In this document: positions 55,138 to 63,255 of the stretch, piece by piece
Layout: each line of letters opens with the position of its first letter
How positions within the stretch are numbered: the stretch's first letter is position 1
Origin: Rubrivivax sp.
Lineage (GTDB): Bacteria; Pseudomonadota; Gammaproteobacteria; Burkholderiales; Burkholderiaceae_C
Assembly: GCA_004210455.1 (NCBI GenBank)
Contig: SEFA01000031.1
Coordinates: 1 to 63,255 of the forward strand
DNA: 63,255 bases
Reading direction: 5' to 3'
The notes under the pieces: model-generated
Database searches by the model: none
The model's input: the letters and a program-made list of their open reading frames with translations, nothing else
What the model was told of the DNA's origin: nothing
Program-made: the position numbers and the translations under genes

Positions 55138-55587
55138 ATGACCACCATCGATCTGAAGGTGCTCGACTGCCGCATGGCCGAGCAGCTCCCCGCCTACGCG
55201 ACGACCGGCAGCGCCGGCCTGGACCTGCGCGCCTGCCTGGACGAGGCGATCACGCTGGCGCCCGGCGACACCGTGCTGGTGCCGACCGGCCTGGCCATCC
55301 ATATCGGCGACGCGGGCCTGGCCGCGATGATCCTGCCGCGCTCGGGACTGGGTCACAAGCACGGCGTGGTGCTGGGCAACCTCGTCGGCCTGATCGACTC
55401 CGACTACCAGGGCCAGCTGATGGTGAGCGTGTGGAACCGCGGCAAGGATGTGTTCACGATCCAGCCCATGGAGCGCATCGCGCAGATGGTGATCGTGCCG
55501 GTGGTGCAGCCGACCTTCCGCGTGGTCGACGACTTCGACGCTTCTTCGCGCGGCGAAGGCGGGTTCGGGTCGACCGGCAAGGCCTGA
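55138..55587 (+). CDS. dut: dUTP diphosphatase
   Basis: 149-residue trimeric dUTPase making dUMP and limiting uracil in DNA. Conserved motifs: [12 protein letters not shown] (motif 1), [20 protein letters not shown] (motif 2/3, RSGLGxKHG and the LxGxID loop continuing IDSDYQGQ), [22 protein letters not shown] (motif 4) and the C-terminal phosphate arm [10 protein letters not shown] (motif 5). Start ATG 55138. It follows coaBC by 50 bp. Confidence 0.97.
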   Translation: MTTIDLKVLDCRMAEQLPAYATTGSAGLDLRACLDEAITLAPGDTVLVPTGLAIHIGDAGLAAMILPRSGLGHKHGVVLGNLVGLIDSDYQGQLMVSVWNRGKDVFTIQPMERIAQMVIVPVVQPTFRVVDDFDASSRGEGGFGSTGKA

Positions 55588-55748
55588 TGTCCGTGTATCG
55601 GTCTGCAGATGAACCGACGCGCTCGACTTGAGGATGCCGCCCCGTTGATCGGCTAGACGGCTGCCGCGGTTCCGTGCGGATCCGCCAGTGTCAAACGAGC
55701 GCCGGCTGCGCAGACTGCTCGACTTTCGTTGCTCGAAAGGCGAAGCAG

Positions 55749-56867
55749 ATGACGGTATCGGAAGCGGACGACAGTGGGCCCCGAACGACGGGACCCGCGG
55801 CGACACGGGTATGGCGGCTCTCCGAGCTGGTGCGGCTGCTCGGAGGGCGACTGCGCGGCGCGGATCGCGACATTCGCGGCATCGCGGCGCTCGACGGCGC
55901 GGCAGCGGACGAATTGTCGTTCGTGGTGTCGGTCAAGCACTTGCCGGAACTCGCGACCTGCCGGTCCGCAGCCTTGATCGTGCCGCCGGCGTGCGCCGAC
56001 GAGGCCGCGATGGCTGGGCGCAGCCTGATCCTGACGCCGGACCCGTATCTCTACTTTGCGAGGGCCGCTTCGCTGATGTACCCGGCGACGCCGGCGCGCG
56101 GCGGCGTGGATCCGCGCTGCGTGGTCGGGGTCGACGGTGTGATCGCCGCATCGACGGAAGTCCGGGCGCTGGCCTGCATCGGCGACCGCGTGACGATCGG
56201 CGAGCGCTGCGTGATCCATGCCGGCGTCGTGATCGGCGACGACGTCCGCATCGGTGACGATTCGGTGCTGCATCCCCGCGTGGTCGTGCACGACGGCTGC
56301 ACGATCGGCCGGCGGGTGACGATCTGCAGCGGCGCGGTGATCGGCGCGGACGGCTTCGGCATGGCATGGGACGGCGAGCGCTGGTGCCGCATCCCGCAAC
56401 GCGGCCGCGTGGTCATCGGGGACGATGCGGAAATCGGCGCGAATACGGCGATCGATCGCGGCACGCTCACCGACACGGTGATCGGGCGCGACGTGCGCAT
56501 CGACAACCTGGTGCAGATCGCGCACAACGTGAGGATCGGTGACCACACCGCGATCGCAGGCTGCGCGGGCGTGGCGGGCAGCACGCGGATCGGCGCGCGC
56601 TGCCTGATCGGCGGCGCTGCGATGGTGGTGGGTCATCTCTCGATCGCGGACGGCACGACAATAGGCGCCGGGACGCGCGTGTCCAAGAGCGTTCGGGAGG
56701 CCGGGCACTACACGTCCTACTTCCCGTTCTCCACCTTCGACGACTGGCGGCTGAACGCCGCCCACCTGCGGCAGCTGGACAGGATCGTCGGCAGGGTCAA
56801 GGAGGTGGAGGCGGCGGTCAGGGCCCTGAAGGATCCGCAAGCGCCTGCGCCGCCGAAGGACCCCTGA
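55749..56867 (+). CDS. LpxD-family UDP-3-O-acylglucosamine N-acyltransferase
   Basis: 372-residue left-handed beta-helix acyltransferase of the LpxD type, which adds the N-linked acyl chain in lipid A synthesis. An N-terminal LpxD domain (about 20-120) precedes hexapeptide repeats with VTIGERCVIHAGVVIGDDVR, AVIGADGFGMAWDGE (the GADGFG segment), RVVIGDDAEIGANTAIDRGT, and IDNLVQIAHNVRIGDH, with the catalytic His of this motif. The C-terminal part beyond about 320 has a YFPFSTFDDWRLNAAHLR helix. It is outside the usual lpxD-fabZ-lpxA-lpxB cluster, so it is probably a second copy, possibly for a special lipid A or polysaccharide; the housekeeping lpxD is not in the window. Confidence 0.88.
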   Translation: MTVSEADDSGPRTTGPAATRVWRLSELVRLLGGRLRGADRDIRGIAALDGAAADELSFVVSVKHLPELATCRSAALIVPPACADEAAMAGRSLILTPDPYLYFARAASLMYPATPARGGVDPRCVVGVDGVIAASTEVRALACIGDRVTIGERCVIHAGVVIGDDVRIGDDSVLHPRVVVHDGCTIGRRVTICSGAVIGADGFGMAWDGERWCRIPQRGRVVIGDDAEIGANTAIDRGTLTDTVIGRDVRIDNLVQIAHNVRIGDHTAIAGCAGVAGSTRIGARCLIGGAAMVVGHLSIADGTTIGAGTRVSKSVREAGHYTSYFPFSTFDDWRLNAAHLRQLDRIVGRVKEVEAAVRALKDPQAPAPPKDP

Positions 56868-57033
56868 CGGATCCATGAGCTTCCCGATGTACGGAGATCA
56901 AACCTGACTGGCGCATTGCCGCTGTCGCGGCCCCAATGCGAGGCGGGCTCGATGCTGGAAGGCGCGCATTCCCGCGAGTGCGGTCTGACGTCCGTATCGG
57001 GACACTCTTCGACTTTCCGATCCTTGAAAGCCG

Positions 57034-58467
57034 ATGCCGATGTCAGAACGCCAAGCAGAGAATCCGCCCGTCCAGCGCACGACGCAGGGGCGCAAGCGCA
57101 GGCCGGAACACGGTGGAGAGGAGACGGTCCCCGTCGTCGAGGCGGCGACCAATGCCGAGCAGGAATCGCCACCGGCGACCACGCCGGATGACGCACCTGA
57201 CGGACGTGGCCGGGAAACGGTCGAGGGTGTGATCGGACTGGCAGGCGTCGGCGTGGTCGGCGCAGCATTGGCGGGCCTGCGTGGCGGGTCTGGCGGCTCT
57301 GGCGGCTCCGGCGGCTCTGGCGGTGGGGCAATGGCGGCGACGGTCGATGCCGTCGCAATGCAGCCCTTGCCACCCCTCGGGGCTGGAAATTCGGTGTCGG
57401 CGATCCCCGATCTTCCCGTCAAGCCACCCACGACGTCGACCACCACACCGACCGCCCTGGTGGAGGAGACGACGGCAACAGTACCTGACGCCCACAGACC
57501 GGGCATTGTCGAGCCGAAGATCGAGCCCGAGGTCGGACCGACGATCGATCCGCCGATCCAGATCGACACGACACCTCCGGCCCGCCCCACGCTGGCGCTG
57601 AAGCGCGACACGGGCGCCGACGCCAACGATGGAATCACGAGTGACTCGACCATCACGGTTTCGGGACTGGAGCAGGACGCCATCTGGCGCTATAGCCTGG
57701 ATGGCAAGACTTGGCGTGCCGGCAGCGGTGCGGAACTCGAGACGACGCTGTTCGACGGCGTCCAGGTCGTCCGGGTGATCCAGACCGACAAGGCGGGGAA
57801 CGACAGCGGAACGGCTTCGCTGCGTTTCACGCTGGACACCGACGCGCCCAAGCTGAGCTTGAAGAACGACACGGGACGCAGCCGAGTCGATGGCATTACG
57901 AAGGACGGCACGCTGGTGGTGGATGGCCTTCACGACGGCGCGAACTGGATGTACAGCCTCGATGAGGGTCAGTCGTGGACGCCTGGCGTCGGTAGAGAGA
58001 TCGCTGCAGTCGAACTGGGCAAGGATGGCAACAAGACCGTTCTGGTCAAACAGATGACCTCCGCAACCACCGAGAGCGGTGTTTCGACCTTTTCTTTCAT
58101 GCTGGACACCTATGTCGCGACGCCCGAATTGCGCTTGAAAAAGGTCGACAAACTCGAAGACCAGGGGCCTGGCCGCGACCCTCTTCCTGTCACCGACACA
58201 CCAACGATCGTGATCGACAACTACGAAGATGGATCGACCATCGAGGGGCACGTCGACAGCCAGCCCATCTCGGCCATGACCGCTGCCGAGGTTCCTCTCG
58301 AGCTTCGGCCGAGCGTGTACACCGACCCGCGTATCCACTCCATCGACTTCTGGCGCCAGACCGACGTCGCGGGCAACGTATCGGCTTCCACAGGCGCTTG
58401 GACGATCGCTGTCGTGGCGACGACGCTTTCCAGCCGCCCGGCGGCTGATGCGGGAGACGTGCTTTGA
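57034..58467 (+). CDS. Ig-like-repeat protein, biofilm-protein related
   Basis: 477 residues. Regions in order: a charged, Arg/Glu-rich start (about 1-60), a hydrophobic stretch VEGVIGLAGVGVVGAALAGL (about 63-82), a Gly/Ser linker (GGSGGSGGSGGSGGG), a Thr/Pro-rich stalk, then at least two bacterial Ig-like repeats of the BapA/large-adhesin type (ALKRDTGADANDGITSDSTI ... FTLDTDAP; LKNDTGRSRVDGITKDGTLV ... FMLDT) and a degenerate third. Similar repeats occur in large surface adhesins. No ordinary signal peptide and no type I secretion C-terminus. ATG 57034 or 57040. It follows the LpxD homologue by 166 bp. Attribution to adhesion is inference. Confidence 0.72.
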   Translation: MPMSERQAENPPVQRTTQGRKRRPEHGGEETVPVVEAATNAEQESPPATTPDDAPDGRGRETVEGVIGLAGVGVVGAALAGLRGGSGGSGGSGGSGGGAMAATVDAVAMQPLPPLGAGNSVSAIPDLPVKPPTTSTTTPTALVEETTATVPDAHRPGIVEPKIEPEVGPTIDPPIQIDTTPPARPTLALKRDTGADANDGITSDSTITVSGLEQDAIWRYSLDGKTWRAGSGAELETTLFDGVQVVRVIQTDKAGNDSGTASLRFTLDTDAPKLSLKNDTGRSRVDGITKDGTLVVDGLHDGANWMYSLDEGQSWTPGVGREIAAVELGKDGNKTVLVKQMTSATTESGVSTFSFMLDTYVATPELRLKKVDKLEDQGPGRDPLPVTDTPTIVIDNYEDGSTIEGHVDSQPISAMTAAEVPLELRPSVYTDPRIHSIDFWRQTDVAGNVSASTGAWTIAVVATTLSSRPAADAGDVL

Positions 58468-58486
58468 CAGGAAGGGCGGTCGGTGA

Positions 58487-61400
58487 TCAATCCCCGTGTC
58501 CATGCCCCTCTTCGACACCTGCCGCCGCCGCATCCACCGGCGCGCTCGCATTCACCCCGTCGAAGAAGAACGGCTTGCGCGGCTTCTTCGCCGGCCAGAC
58601 CTCGTTCATCGACGGGATGTCGAAGACACGTCCGCCCTGCATGACTTGAGAGATGCGATCGCTCTGGCGGATGTCCCTCAGCACGTCGCCGTCGACGATC
58701 ACGAGGTCCGCGAGCTTGCCCGGTTCCAGTGAGCCGATGTCCTTGTCCAGGCCGAGGTAGCGCGCCGGGTTGAGCGTCGCGGTGCGGATGGCCTCCAGCG
58801 AGGTCATCCCGCCCAGTCCCATCATCCACATCTCCCAATGCGCGCCCAGGCCCTCACGCTGGCCGTGCGCGCCGATGTTCACCGACACGCCCGCGCGTTG
58901 CAGCTCGGTCGCGGTCTTCGCGACCTGGATGACGTTGAAGTCCTCTTCCGGCGCCGTTTCGCGGCGCACGCTGCGCGGCTCCAGCACGGCCTTGGGCACG
59001 AACTTGCTGAGGATCGGATGGCGCCACACGTCCGTGCGCGCGTACCAGTAGTGCTCGCCGTCCAGGCCGCCGTAGGCGACGTTCAGCGTCGGCGTGTAGC
59101 CGACCTGGGTCTGCGGCCACAACTGCTTGACGTCGTCGTAGACCTTGCCGACGGGCAGCGCGTGCTCCACGCCGGTGTGGCCGTCGACCACCATCGACAT
59201 GTTGAGCTGGAACAGCGAGCCGCCTTCTGGCACGACCATCATGCCGGTCTCGCGTGCCGCTTCGAGCACCTGCTGGCGCTGGTCGCGCCGCGGCTGGTTG
59301 TAGCTCTTCACGCTGATCGCGCCGGCCGACTTCAGCCGCTTCAGATGGGTCTGCGCGTCCTCCAGGCTGTTGATCACCGCGGAGAAATCGGCCTTGGCGC
59401 CGTACAGCACCGTGCCGGTCGAGAAGATGCGCGGTCCCACCACGCGGCCCGTGCGCTGCATCTCCGACTGCGTGTAGATGTCGCTGGTGCGGTTGGACGG
59501 GTCGTGCAGCGTCGTCAGGCCGAAGGCCAGCGACGCGTAGTTGATCCAGCTCTGCTGCGGGATGATCTCGCTCTCGGCCATGGTGCCGTGCCAGTGCGCG
59601 TCGATCAGGCCGGGGATCACCGTCTTGCCGGTCGCCTGGATCGTCTCCGTGCCCGCGGGGATGGTCACCGACGCGCGCGGCCCGATCGCGGCGATGCGGT
59701 CGCCGTCGACCAGGATGGCGCCGTCCTCGATCACTTCATCGGGCTTGCTCGCGCTCATCGTGACGATGCGCGCGCCGACGATCGCGATGCGGCCCTTGGG
59801 CTTGTCGGCGGTCAGTGTGAGCTTGATGGGCGCGCCGCGCTCCGCCGGCTTGAAGCCCGGCTGCAGCGCCTGCGTCAGCGGCACGGTGAACAGCTCGTTG
59901 CCGAGCGCGTAATGCAGCGCATACGGCTGCGACTTGCCGTCGCCCGACCACTGGAGGTCGTCGCCCGCGTTGACGTCGAGCTTCCTGACCGGCATCGCCT
60001 CGGCCTTCGGTCCCACCATCTGCAGCTTGCCCGCGGGCGCGAGCGGCGTGACGTAGGTGTGGAAGCGTTCGGTGAAGCCCAGCCACTGGCCGTCCGGCGA
60101 CACGGTGAAGCGGGTCGCGAACTCGCTCTTGGCGACGGCGAACTCGCTGCGCTCGACGAGGTTGAGGCGCACCAGCTGATGATTCGAGTCGACCTCGCCC
60201 GTCGTCTGCTTGCGGGTGACGTAGAGCGTCTCTCCGTCGGCGCCGAACTGCGGCGCCTCGCCGTCCTTGGTGACGCGGCGCGGCTGGCCCTTGCCGTCGG
60301 CGGCGGCGACGTAGACACCGGGTTCCAGGCTGTTCCAGGGCGAGGTCAGGAAGCCACCCTTGGCCTTCTGGTAGGCGACGGTCCTGCCGTCCGGCGAGAA
60401 CGCCGGCGACAGGTACTTGCCCGCCTCCGGCGTGACGACGGTATCGCGACCGCCGGCGAGGTCGAGCACGCGCACGCGGCCCTGGTCGGCGTCGTTCCAG
60501 CTCACGTAGACGAGCTGCTTCCCGTCGCGCGAGAACGCCGGGAAGTATTCGAAGCGCTCAGTCTGCGACGTGAGGCGTTTCGCCTCGCCGACCGGCTGGC
60601 CGTCGCGCAGTTCGCTCGCGTAGAGGTAGCCGGCGGCGGAGAACACCACGCGCCTGCCGTCCGGCGAGACCTTCACCCAGCGCAGCATCTTCGAGTCGAA
60701 GGTCGCGGGCGCGACCTCATGCGCGAAGCGCAGCGCGGGCGTGACCTGGCGCTCGTCCTTCACGTGGAAGGGGATCTCGGCGGCGCTGGACTTGAAGGGA
60801 TCGATGCGCCACAGCTTGCCCTGCGCCCACGCCACGACCTGCCTGGAATCGGGCATCCACGCGATGCCGGGGTAGACGCCGTGGACGGACCAGGACTCCT
60901 GCAGGTCGCGTTCCATGCCGGTCCAGGCGGGGAACTCGCGACCGGTCTTCAGATCCTTGAGGAACAGCGTGGTGCGGCTGCCCGTGGCGTCGCGCAGGCG
61001 GCGGATGAAGGCGAGGTACTTCCCGTCGGGGGAGGGCGTGGGGCGGATCGCGCCGCCGGGGCCGGTGACGAAGGGCTCGCTGGTGCCGTCGGTCAGGTCC
61101 TGGCGATAGATGCGGAAGATCTCGCCGGTGCTGTCCTTGTTGTATTCGAACTGGCGGCCGGGCGTGCTGTCCTGCGAGTAGTAGAGGAACTTGCCGTCGG
61201 GCGACAGCGCGGGTTCGCCGAGGTCCTTCTGCCAGTTCGGTTTCTCGTTGAGCTGCTGGCCCTTGCCGCCGTCGACGTGATAGAGCCAGATCTCGCCGCT
61301 GCCCAGCGAGCGGGTGCCGGTGAAATGCTTGCGGGCGGCGATGTACTTGCCGCCGGGGTGCCAGACGGGGTTGTTGAGCAGGCGGAAGTCTTCGGTCGAG

Positions 61401-61879
61401 ATCGCGCGGGCGCCGGAGCCGTCGGCGTCCATGACCCAGAGGTTGTCGCCGCCGCCGGCGTCGGAGACGAAGGCGATCTGCTTGCCGTCGGGGGAAAAGC
61501 GGGGCTGCATCTCCCAGGCGATCGAATGCGTCAGCGCCTTGGCTTCGCCGCCGCCGACCGGCATCACGTAGAGGTCGCCGAGCAGGTCGAAGACGATCTG
61601 CTTGCCGTCGGGGCTGACGTCGACGGACATCCAGGTGCCGGTGCGCACGTCGATGGTGGCGATCTTCTTGTCGCCGGGGGGCTGGTTGACGTTCCATTTC
61701 GCGGCGGGCGCCGAGGCGGCCGTGGCGGGCGAGGGCGCCGAAGCAGGGGCGTCGGCCGCGAAGGCCGCGGCCTGCAGCGCCAGCCCGAAAGCGATCACGC
61801 CCGCGCGGGCGGGCGTGACGGTGAAAGCGGTCCGGACGGTCGTCGGCGAGGCCTGCTTCGTGAGCATCTTGTTCGTCAT
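58487..61879 (-). CDS. TolB-propeller/amidohydrolase fusion protein
   Basis: 1130-residue exported protein. Signal region about 1-45 (AFTVTPARAGVIAFGLALQ, then AAAFAADAPA), followed by a Pro/Ala linker. About 90-690: repeated TolB-type propeller blades (MSVDVSPDGKQIVFDLLGDLY, PRFSPDGKQIAFVSDAGGG, VSPDGRRVVFSAAGYLYASE). About 720-1100: amidohydrolase with ILVDGDRIAAIGPRASV, a metal-binding DAHWHGT (HxH) after VIPGLI, HTGVEHALP, and ARYLGLDKDIGSLEPGKLADLVIV. The His/Gly-rich end reads EGHGHGD. These proteins are found widely, substrate unknown; possibly peptidase or hydrolase on cyclic amides. Start ATG 61879 precedes the signal. Confidence 0.92.
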   Translation of the reverse strand: MTNKMLTKQASPTTVRTAFTVTPARAGVIAFGLALQAAAFAADAPASAPSPATAASAPAAKWNVNQPPGDKKIATIDVRTGTWMSVDVSPDGKQIVFDLLGDLYVMPVGGGEAKALTHSIAWEMQPRFSPDGKQIAFVSDAGGGDNLWVMDADGSGARAISTEDFRLLNNPVWHPGGKYIAARKHFTGTRSLGSGEIWLYHVDGGKGQQLNEKPNWQKDLGEPALSPDGKFLYYSQDSTPGRQFEYNKDSTGEIFRIYRQDLTDGTSEPFVTGPGGAIRPTPSPDGKYLAFIRRLRDATGSRTTLFLKDLKTGREFPAWTGMERDLQESWSVHGVYPGIAWMPDSRQVVAWAQGKLWRIDPFKSSAAEIPFHVKDERQVTPALRFAHEVAPATFDSKMLRWVKVSPDGRRVVFSAAGYLYASELRDGQPVGEAKRLTSQTERFEYFPAFSRDGKQLVYVSWNDADQGRVRVLDLAGGRDTVVTPEAGKYLSPAFSPDGRTVAYQKAKGGFLTSPWNSLEPGVYVAAADGKGQPRRVTKDGEAPQFGADGETLYVTRKQTTGEVDSNHQLVRLNLVERSEFAVAKSEFATRFTVSPDGQWLGFTERFHTYVTPLAPAGKLQMVGPKAEAMPVRKLDVNAGDDLQWSGDGKSQPYALHYALGNELFTVPLTQALQPGFKPAERGAPIKLTLTADKPKGRIAIVGARIVTMSASKPDEVIEDGAILVDGDRIAAIGPRASVTIPAGTETIQATGKTVIPGLIDAHWHGTMAESEIIPQQSWINYASLAFGLTTLHDPSNRTSDIYTQSEMQRTGRVVGPRIFSTGTVLYGAKADFSAVINSLEDAQTHLKRLKSAGAISVKSYNQPRRDQRQQVLEAARETGMMVVPEGGSLFQLNMSMVVDGHTGVEHALPVGKVYDDVKQLWPQTQVGYTPTLNVAYGGLDGEHYWYARTDVWRHPILSKFVPKAVLEPRSVRRETAPEEDFNVIQVAKTATELQRAGVSVNIGAHGQREGLGAHWEMWMMGLGGMTSLEAIRTATLNPARYLGLDKDIGSLEPGKLADLVIVDGDVLRDIRQSDRISQVMQGGRVFDIPSMNEVWPAKKPRKPFFFDGVNASAPVDAAAAGVEEGHGHGD

Positions 61880-62134
61880 GGGGCACCCTGGGATGAAGAG
61901 TGCCGGCAGCATATTCGCCGCCTGCTCGGAAACCCGACCGGGTTTGCGAGGGCATGACGAATGGCAGTGCGGAGGGCGCATCTTCAGCAGCCGGTTCGCC
62001 GACCGGGCGGCGGCGCGACCCGACGGCAATCCTGCGTTTGCTCAATCGGCAGCGGCTTCCCACTTCCCAGAATGAGGGGGCTCATCGCTGGCGGCCCGGC
62101 CTGAGCCCGTGTTCCGGGGCCGCGGGAGTACCGC

Positions 62135-62599
62135 ATGTACAAAAGAATCCTCGTGCCCATCGACGGCAGCGTCACCGCCAACAGTGGCCTGGAGGAGGCG
62201 ATCCGCCTGGCCACCGGCCTGCACGCCACGCTGGTCTTGCTGCACGTCGTCAATGAACGGCCGGCCGTGCTGGAGACCGCCTCCGCAATCGCCTTCGACG
62301 AAGTGCGGCGGCAGATGCTCAAGGAGGGCGACAAGTTGCTGGGTGACGCCAGCTTGTGGGCACTCGATGCCGGTGTCACCAGCGAGGCGGTGCTCAAGGA
62401 ACTGACGGCGGGGCGCATCGCCGACGTCATCGTTGCGGAGGCCGCGCACACCGCCTGCGACCTGATCGTGATAGGCACGCACGGGAGGCGCGGCATGTCG
62501 CGTCTGTTGCTGGGCAGCGATGCTGAACTGGTCGTGCGCGAGAGTCCTGTGCCAGTGATGCTCGTTCGCCGGCCTCCGCCAGAAGCCTCATCCACCTGA
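62135..62599 (+). CDS. Universal stress protein UspA family
   Basis: 154-residue UspA-fold protein. N-terminal strand MYKRILVPIDGSVTANSGLEEA, then a helical part and the C-terminal nucleotide-binding signature LIVIGTHGRRGMSRLLLGSDAE followed by VVRESPVPVMLVR, with the GxxGRxG-x9-GS pattern (GTHGRRG...GS) of ATP-binding UspA. Cytoplasmic. Forms a pair with the next UspA, 15 bp further on. The region upstream (61880-62134) holds the divergent promoters and no evident gene. Confidence 0.94.
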   Translation: MYKRILVPIDGSVTANSGLEEAIRLATGLHATLVLLHVVNERPAVLETASAIAFDEVRRQMLKEGDKLLGDASLWALDAGVTSEAVLKELTAGRIADVIVAEAAHTACDLIVIGTHGRRGMSRLLLGSDAELVVRESPVPVMLVRRPPPEASST

Positions 62600-62614
62600 A
62601 CCGAGGAGCCCCAG

Positions 62615-63094
62615 ATGTACCGCTCTCTCCTTGTTCCCCTGGATGGCAGCGCGACCGCCGCAAGAGGACTGCGCGAGGCCATTGCCCTCGCAGCACCGCT
62701 CGACGCCCGCATCACGCTGCTGCACGTGCTGGATGTCTACCCGTTCTTCGGCCATGCCGGGCTCACCGGGCAGCTGGAACTTGAACTGGCGCCCCGGCGC
62801 GAGGTCGCCAACGACCTCCTCGCCGCCGCGGCCCTCGACGTGCAGGACGCGCACCTGCCCGTTTCTATCGTGCTGAAGGAAACGCTGGACGCCCACGCCG
62901 GTGCGGAGATCGTCCGGCAGGCTCGCGAGCTGGCATGCGACCTGATCGTCATGGGCACGCACGGGCGTCGCGGACTGTCGCGCATGCTGGTTGGCAGCGA
63001 CGCGCTGGTGGTGCTGCGCGACAGCCCTGTGCCGGTCCTGCTCGTCGGCCCGCCGGACAAGGACATGCCCGTCGCCGGGGGGACTGCCCGATGA
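62615..63094 (+). CDS. Universal stress protein UspA family
   Basis: 159-residue second UspA protein. Start MYRSLLVPLDGSATAARGLREA, helix region with HVLDVYPFFGHAGLTG, and the signature LIVMGTHGRRGLSRMLVGSDALVV then RDSPVPVLLV, the ATP-binding motif conserved. It overlaps the next 31-residue ORF by 4 bp (ATGA). Its N-terminal half is similar in plan to the first UspA but the two diverge in the middle. A 19-bp stretch of this gene (62678-62696) recurs at the extreme window end. Confidence 0.94.
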   Translation: MYRSLLVPLDGSATAARGLREAIALAAPLDARITLLHVLDVYPFFGHAGLTGQLELELAPRREVANDLLAAAALDVQDAHLPVSIVLKETLDAHAGAEIVRQARELACDLIVMGTHGRRGLSRMLVGSDALVVLRDSPVPVLLVGPPDKDMPVAGGTAR

Positions 63095-63186
63095 GCTGGC
63101 GCGCGATCGTGGGGGTGGCCTTGGCGCTGCTGGCGGTGCTGGGGCTGCTCAGCCGCCTGTACGTCTTCCTCGTGACACGGGACTGA
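63091..63186 (+). CDS. 31-residue single-helix membrane peptide
   Basis: MSWRAIVGVALALLAVLGLLSRLYVFLVTRD: a single hydrophobic helix (about residues 5-19, continuing to 28) with a short charged end. The ATG overlaps the stop of the UspA gene (ATGA), and TGA ends it at 63186, so it is translationally coupled to UspA. Too short for a family call; small membrane peptides beside stress genes are known, but no homologue is recognised. It may modulate a membrane protein, which is a guess. Confidence 0.5.
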   Translation: MSWRAIVGVALALLAVLGLLSRLYVFLVTRD

Positions 63187-63197
63187 CGCAAAAGAAG

Positions 63198-63218
63198 GGG
63201 CGGCCGCCCGGGCCGCCC
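63198..63218. terminator. GC-rich hairpin after the small membrane peptide
   Basis: 8-bp perfect stem (63198-63205 with 63211-63218) with a 5-nt loop, 12 bp after the stop of the small peptide and preceded by an A-rich stretch (CAAAAGAAGG). On the plus strand no T-tract follows; on the minus strand the A-rich stretch would be a T-tract (CCTTCTTTTG), so it may serve a minus-strand gene beyond the window or both. Confidence 0.55.
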
Positions 63219-63236
63219 GCCACAGCCACCGTCCCC

Positions 63237-63255
63237 GCCATTGCCCTCGCAGCAC
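63237..63255. repeat. 19-bp copy of a UspA segment at the window end
   Basis: The last 19 bases of the window are identical to 62678-62696 inside the second UspA gene, in the same orientation. Whether a further UspA-like gene starts here cannot be seen. Confidence 0.7.

Noticed and set aside
57290-57330. Tandem GGCGGCTC-like repeat
   Set aside because: It encodes a Gly/Ser linker in the Ig-repeat protein and is explained by coding.

Overview
The window is very GC-rich DNA from a chromosome that looks like a betaproteobacterium of the order Burkholderiales, closest in style to the Rubrivivax/Leptothrix/Roseateles-Mitsuaria group. The evidence is the protein flavour (MutS, CTP synthase, enolase, TrmB, CoaBC, SlyX), strong GC bias at third codon positions, and a TakP-like TRAP binding protein. 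It is a mostly ordinary chromosome, coding on both strands. Enolase is cut by the left edge. No rRNA, tRNA, CRISPR, IS element or phage gene was recognised.

Layout. 1-8.2 kb (minus strand): mutS, an alpha/beta hydrolase, pyrG, a DUF1330 protein and eno, with suhB upstream. 8.3-15.3 kb: trmJ and cysE (plus), slyD, mog and darP (minus), pmbA, an orphan TakP-like TRAP binding protein and a small membrane protein. 15.3-17.4 kb: a small island with a less GC-rich look, containing palindromes, a frameshifted gene fragment, a RelE/HigB-type toxin, three tandem 65-residue paralogues at an exact 226-bp period, and a putative periplasmic protein with no normal start codon. 17.4-23.5 kb: a bacteriophytochrome operon (bphO-bphP-Rcp1-type regulator-hybrid kinase) facing a single-domain response regulator. 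23.7-30.9 kb: a DctB/DctD-type two-component system divergent from a livHMGF transport operon that has a consensus sigma-54 promoter and a palindrome placed like an enhancer. 31-44 kb: acetyltransferase, secreted hydrolase and OhrR, methyltransferase, TonB-dependent receptor with a small cysteine-containing exported protein, a short signal peptidase I, a glutathione transferase homologue, an unrecognised protein, slyX, a DUF885 protein and feoAB. 44.4-52.9 kb: a complete nucleoside uptake and salvage operon (BMP binding protein, ABC ATPase, two permeases, cdd, purine nucleoside phosphorylase, deoC, deoA). 52.9-63.2 kb: trmB, coaBC, dut, an LpxD homologue next to an Ig-repeat protein, a very large TolB-propeller/amidohydrolase protein, and two UspA proteins coupled to a 31-residue membrane peptide.

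The best candidate for something undescribed is the toxin followed by three length-conserved mini-paralogues (15826-16842). Their N-terminal pattern resembles the segment that precedes the HTH in the partner antitoxins of this toxin family, but all three lack an HTH and end in an Arg-rich tail. The second most informative unit is the DctBD-like system with the sigma-54 promoter of the neighbouring liv operon, which suggests direct control of an amino-acid-type ABC transporter by a C4-dicarboxylate-type regulator. Start codons were chosen by Shine-Dalgarno-like sequences, operon overlaps and where family similarity begins; no alignment or database search was run.
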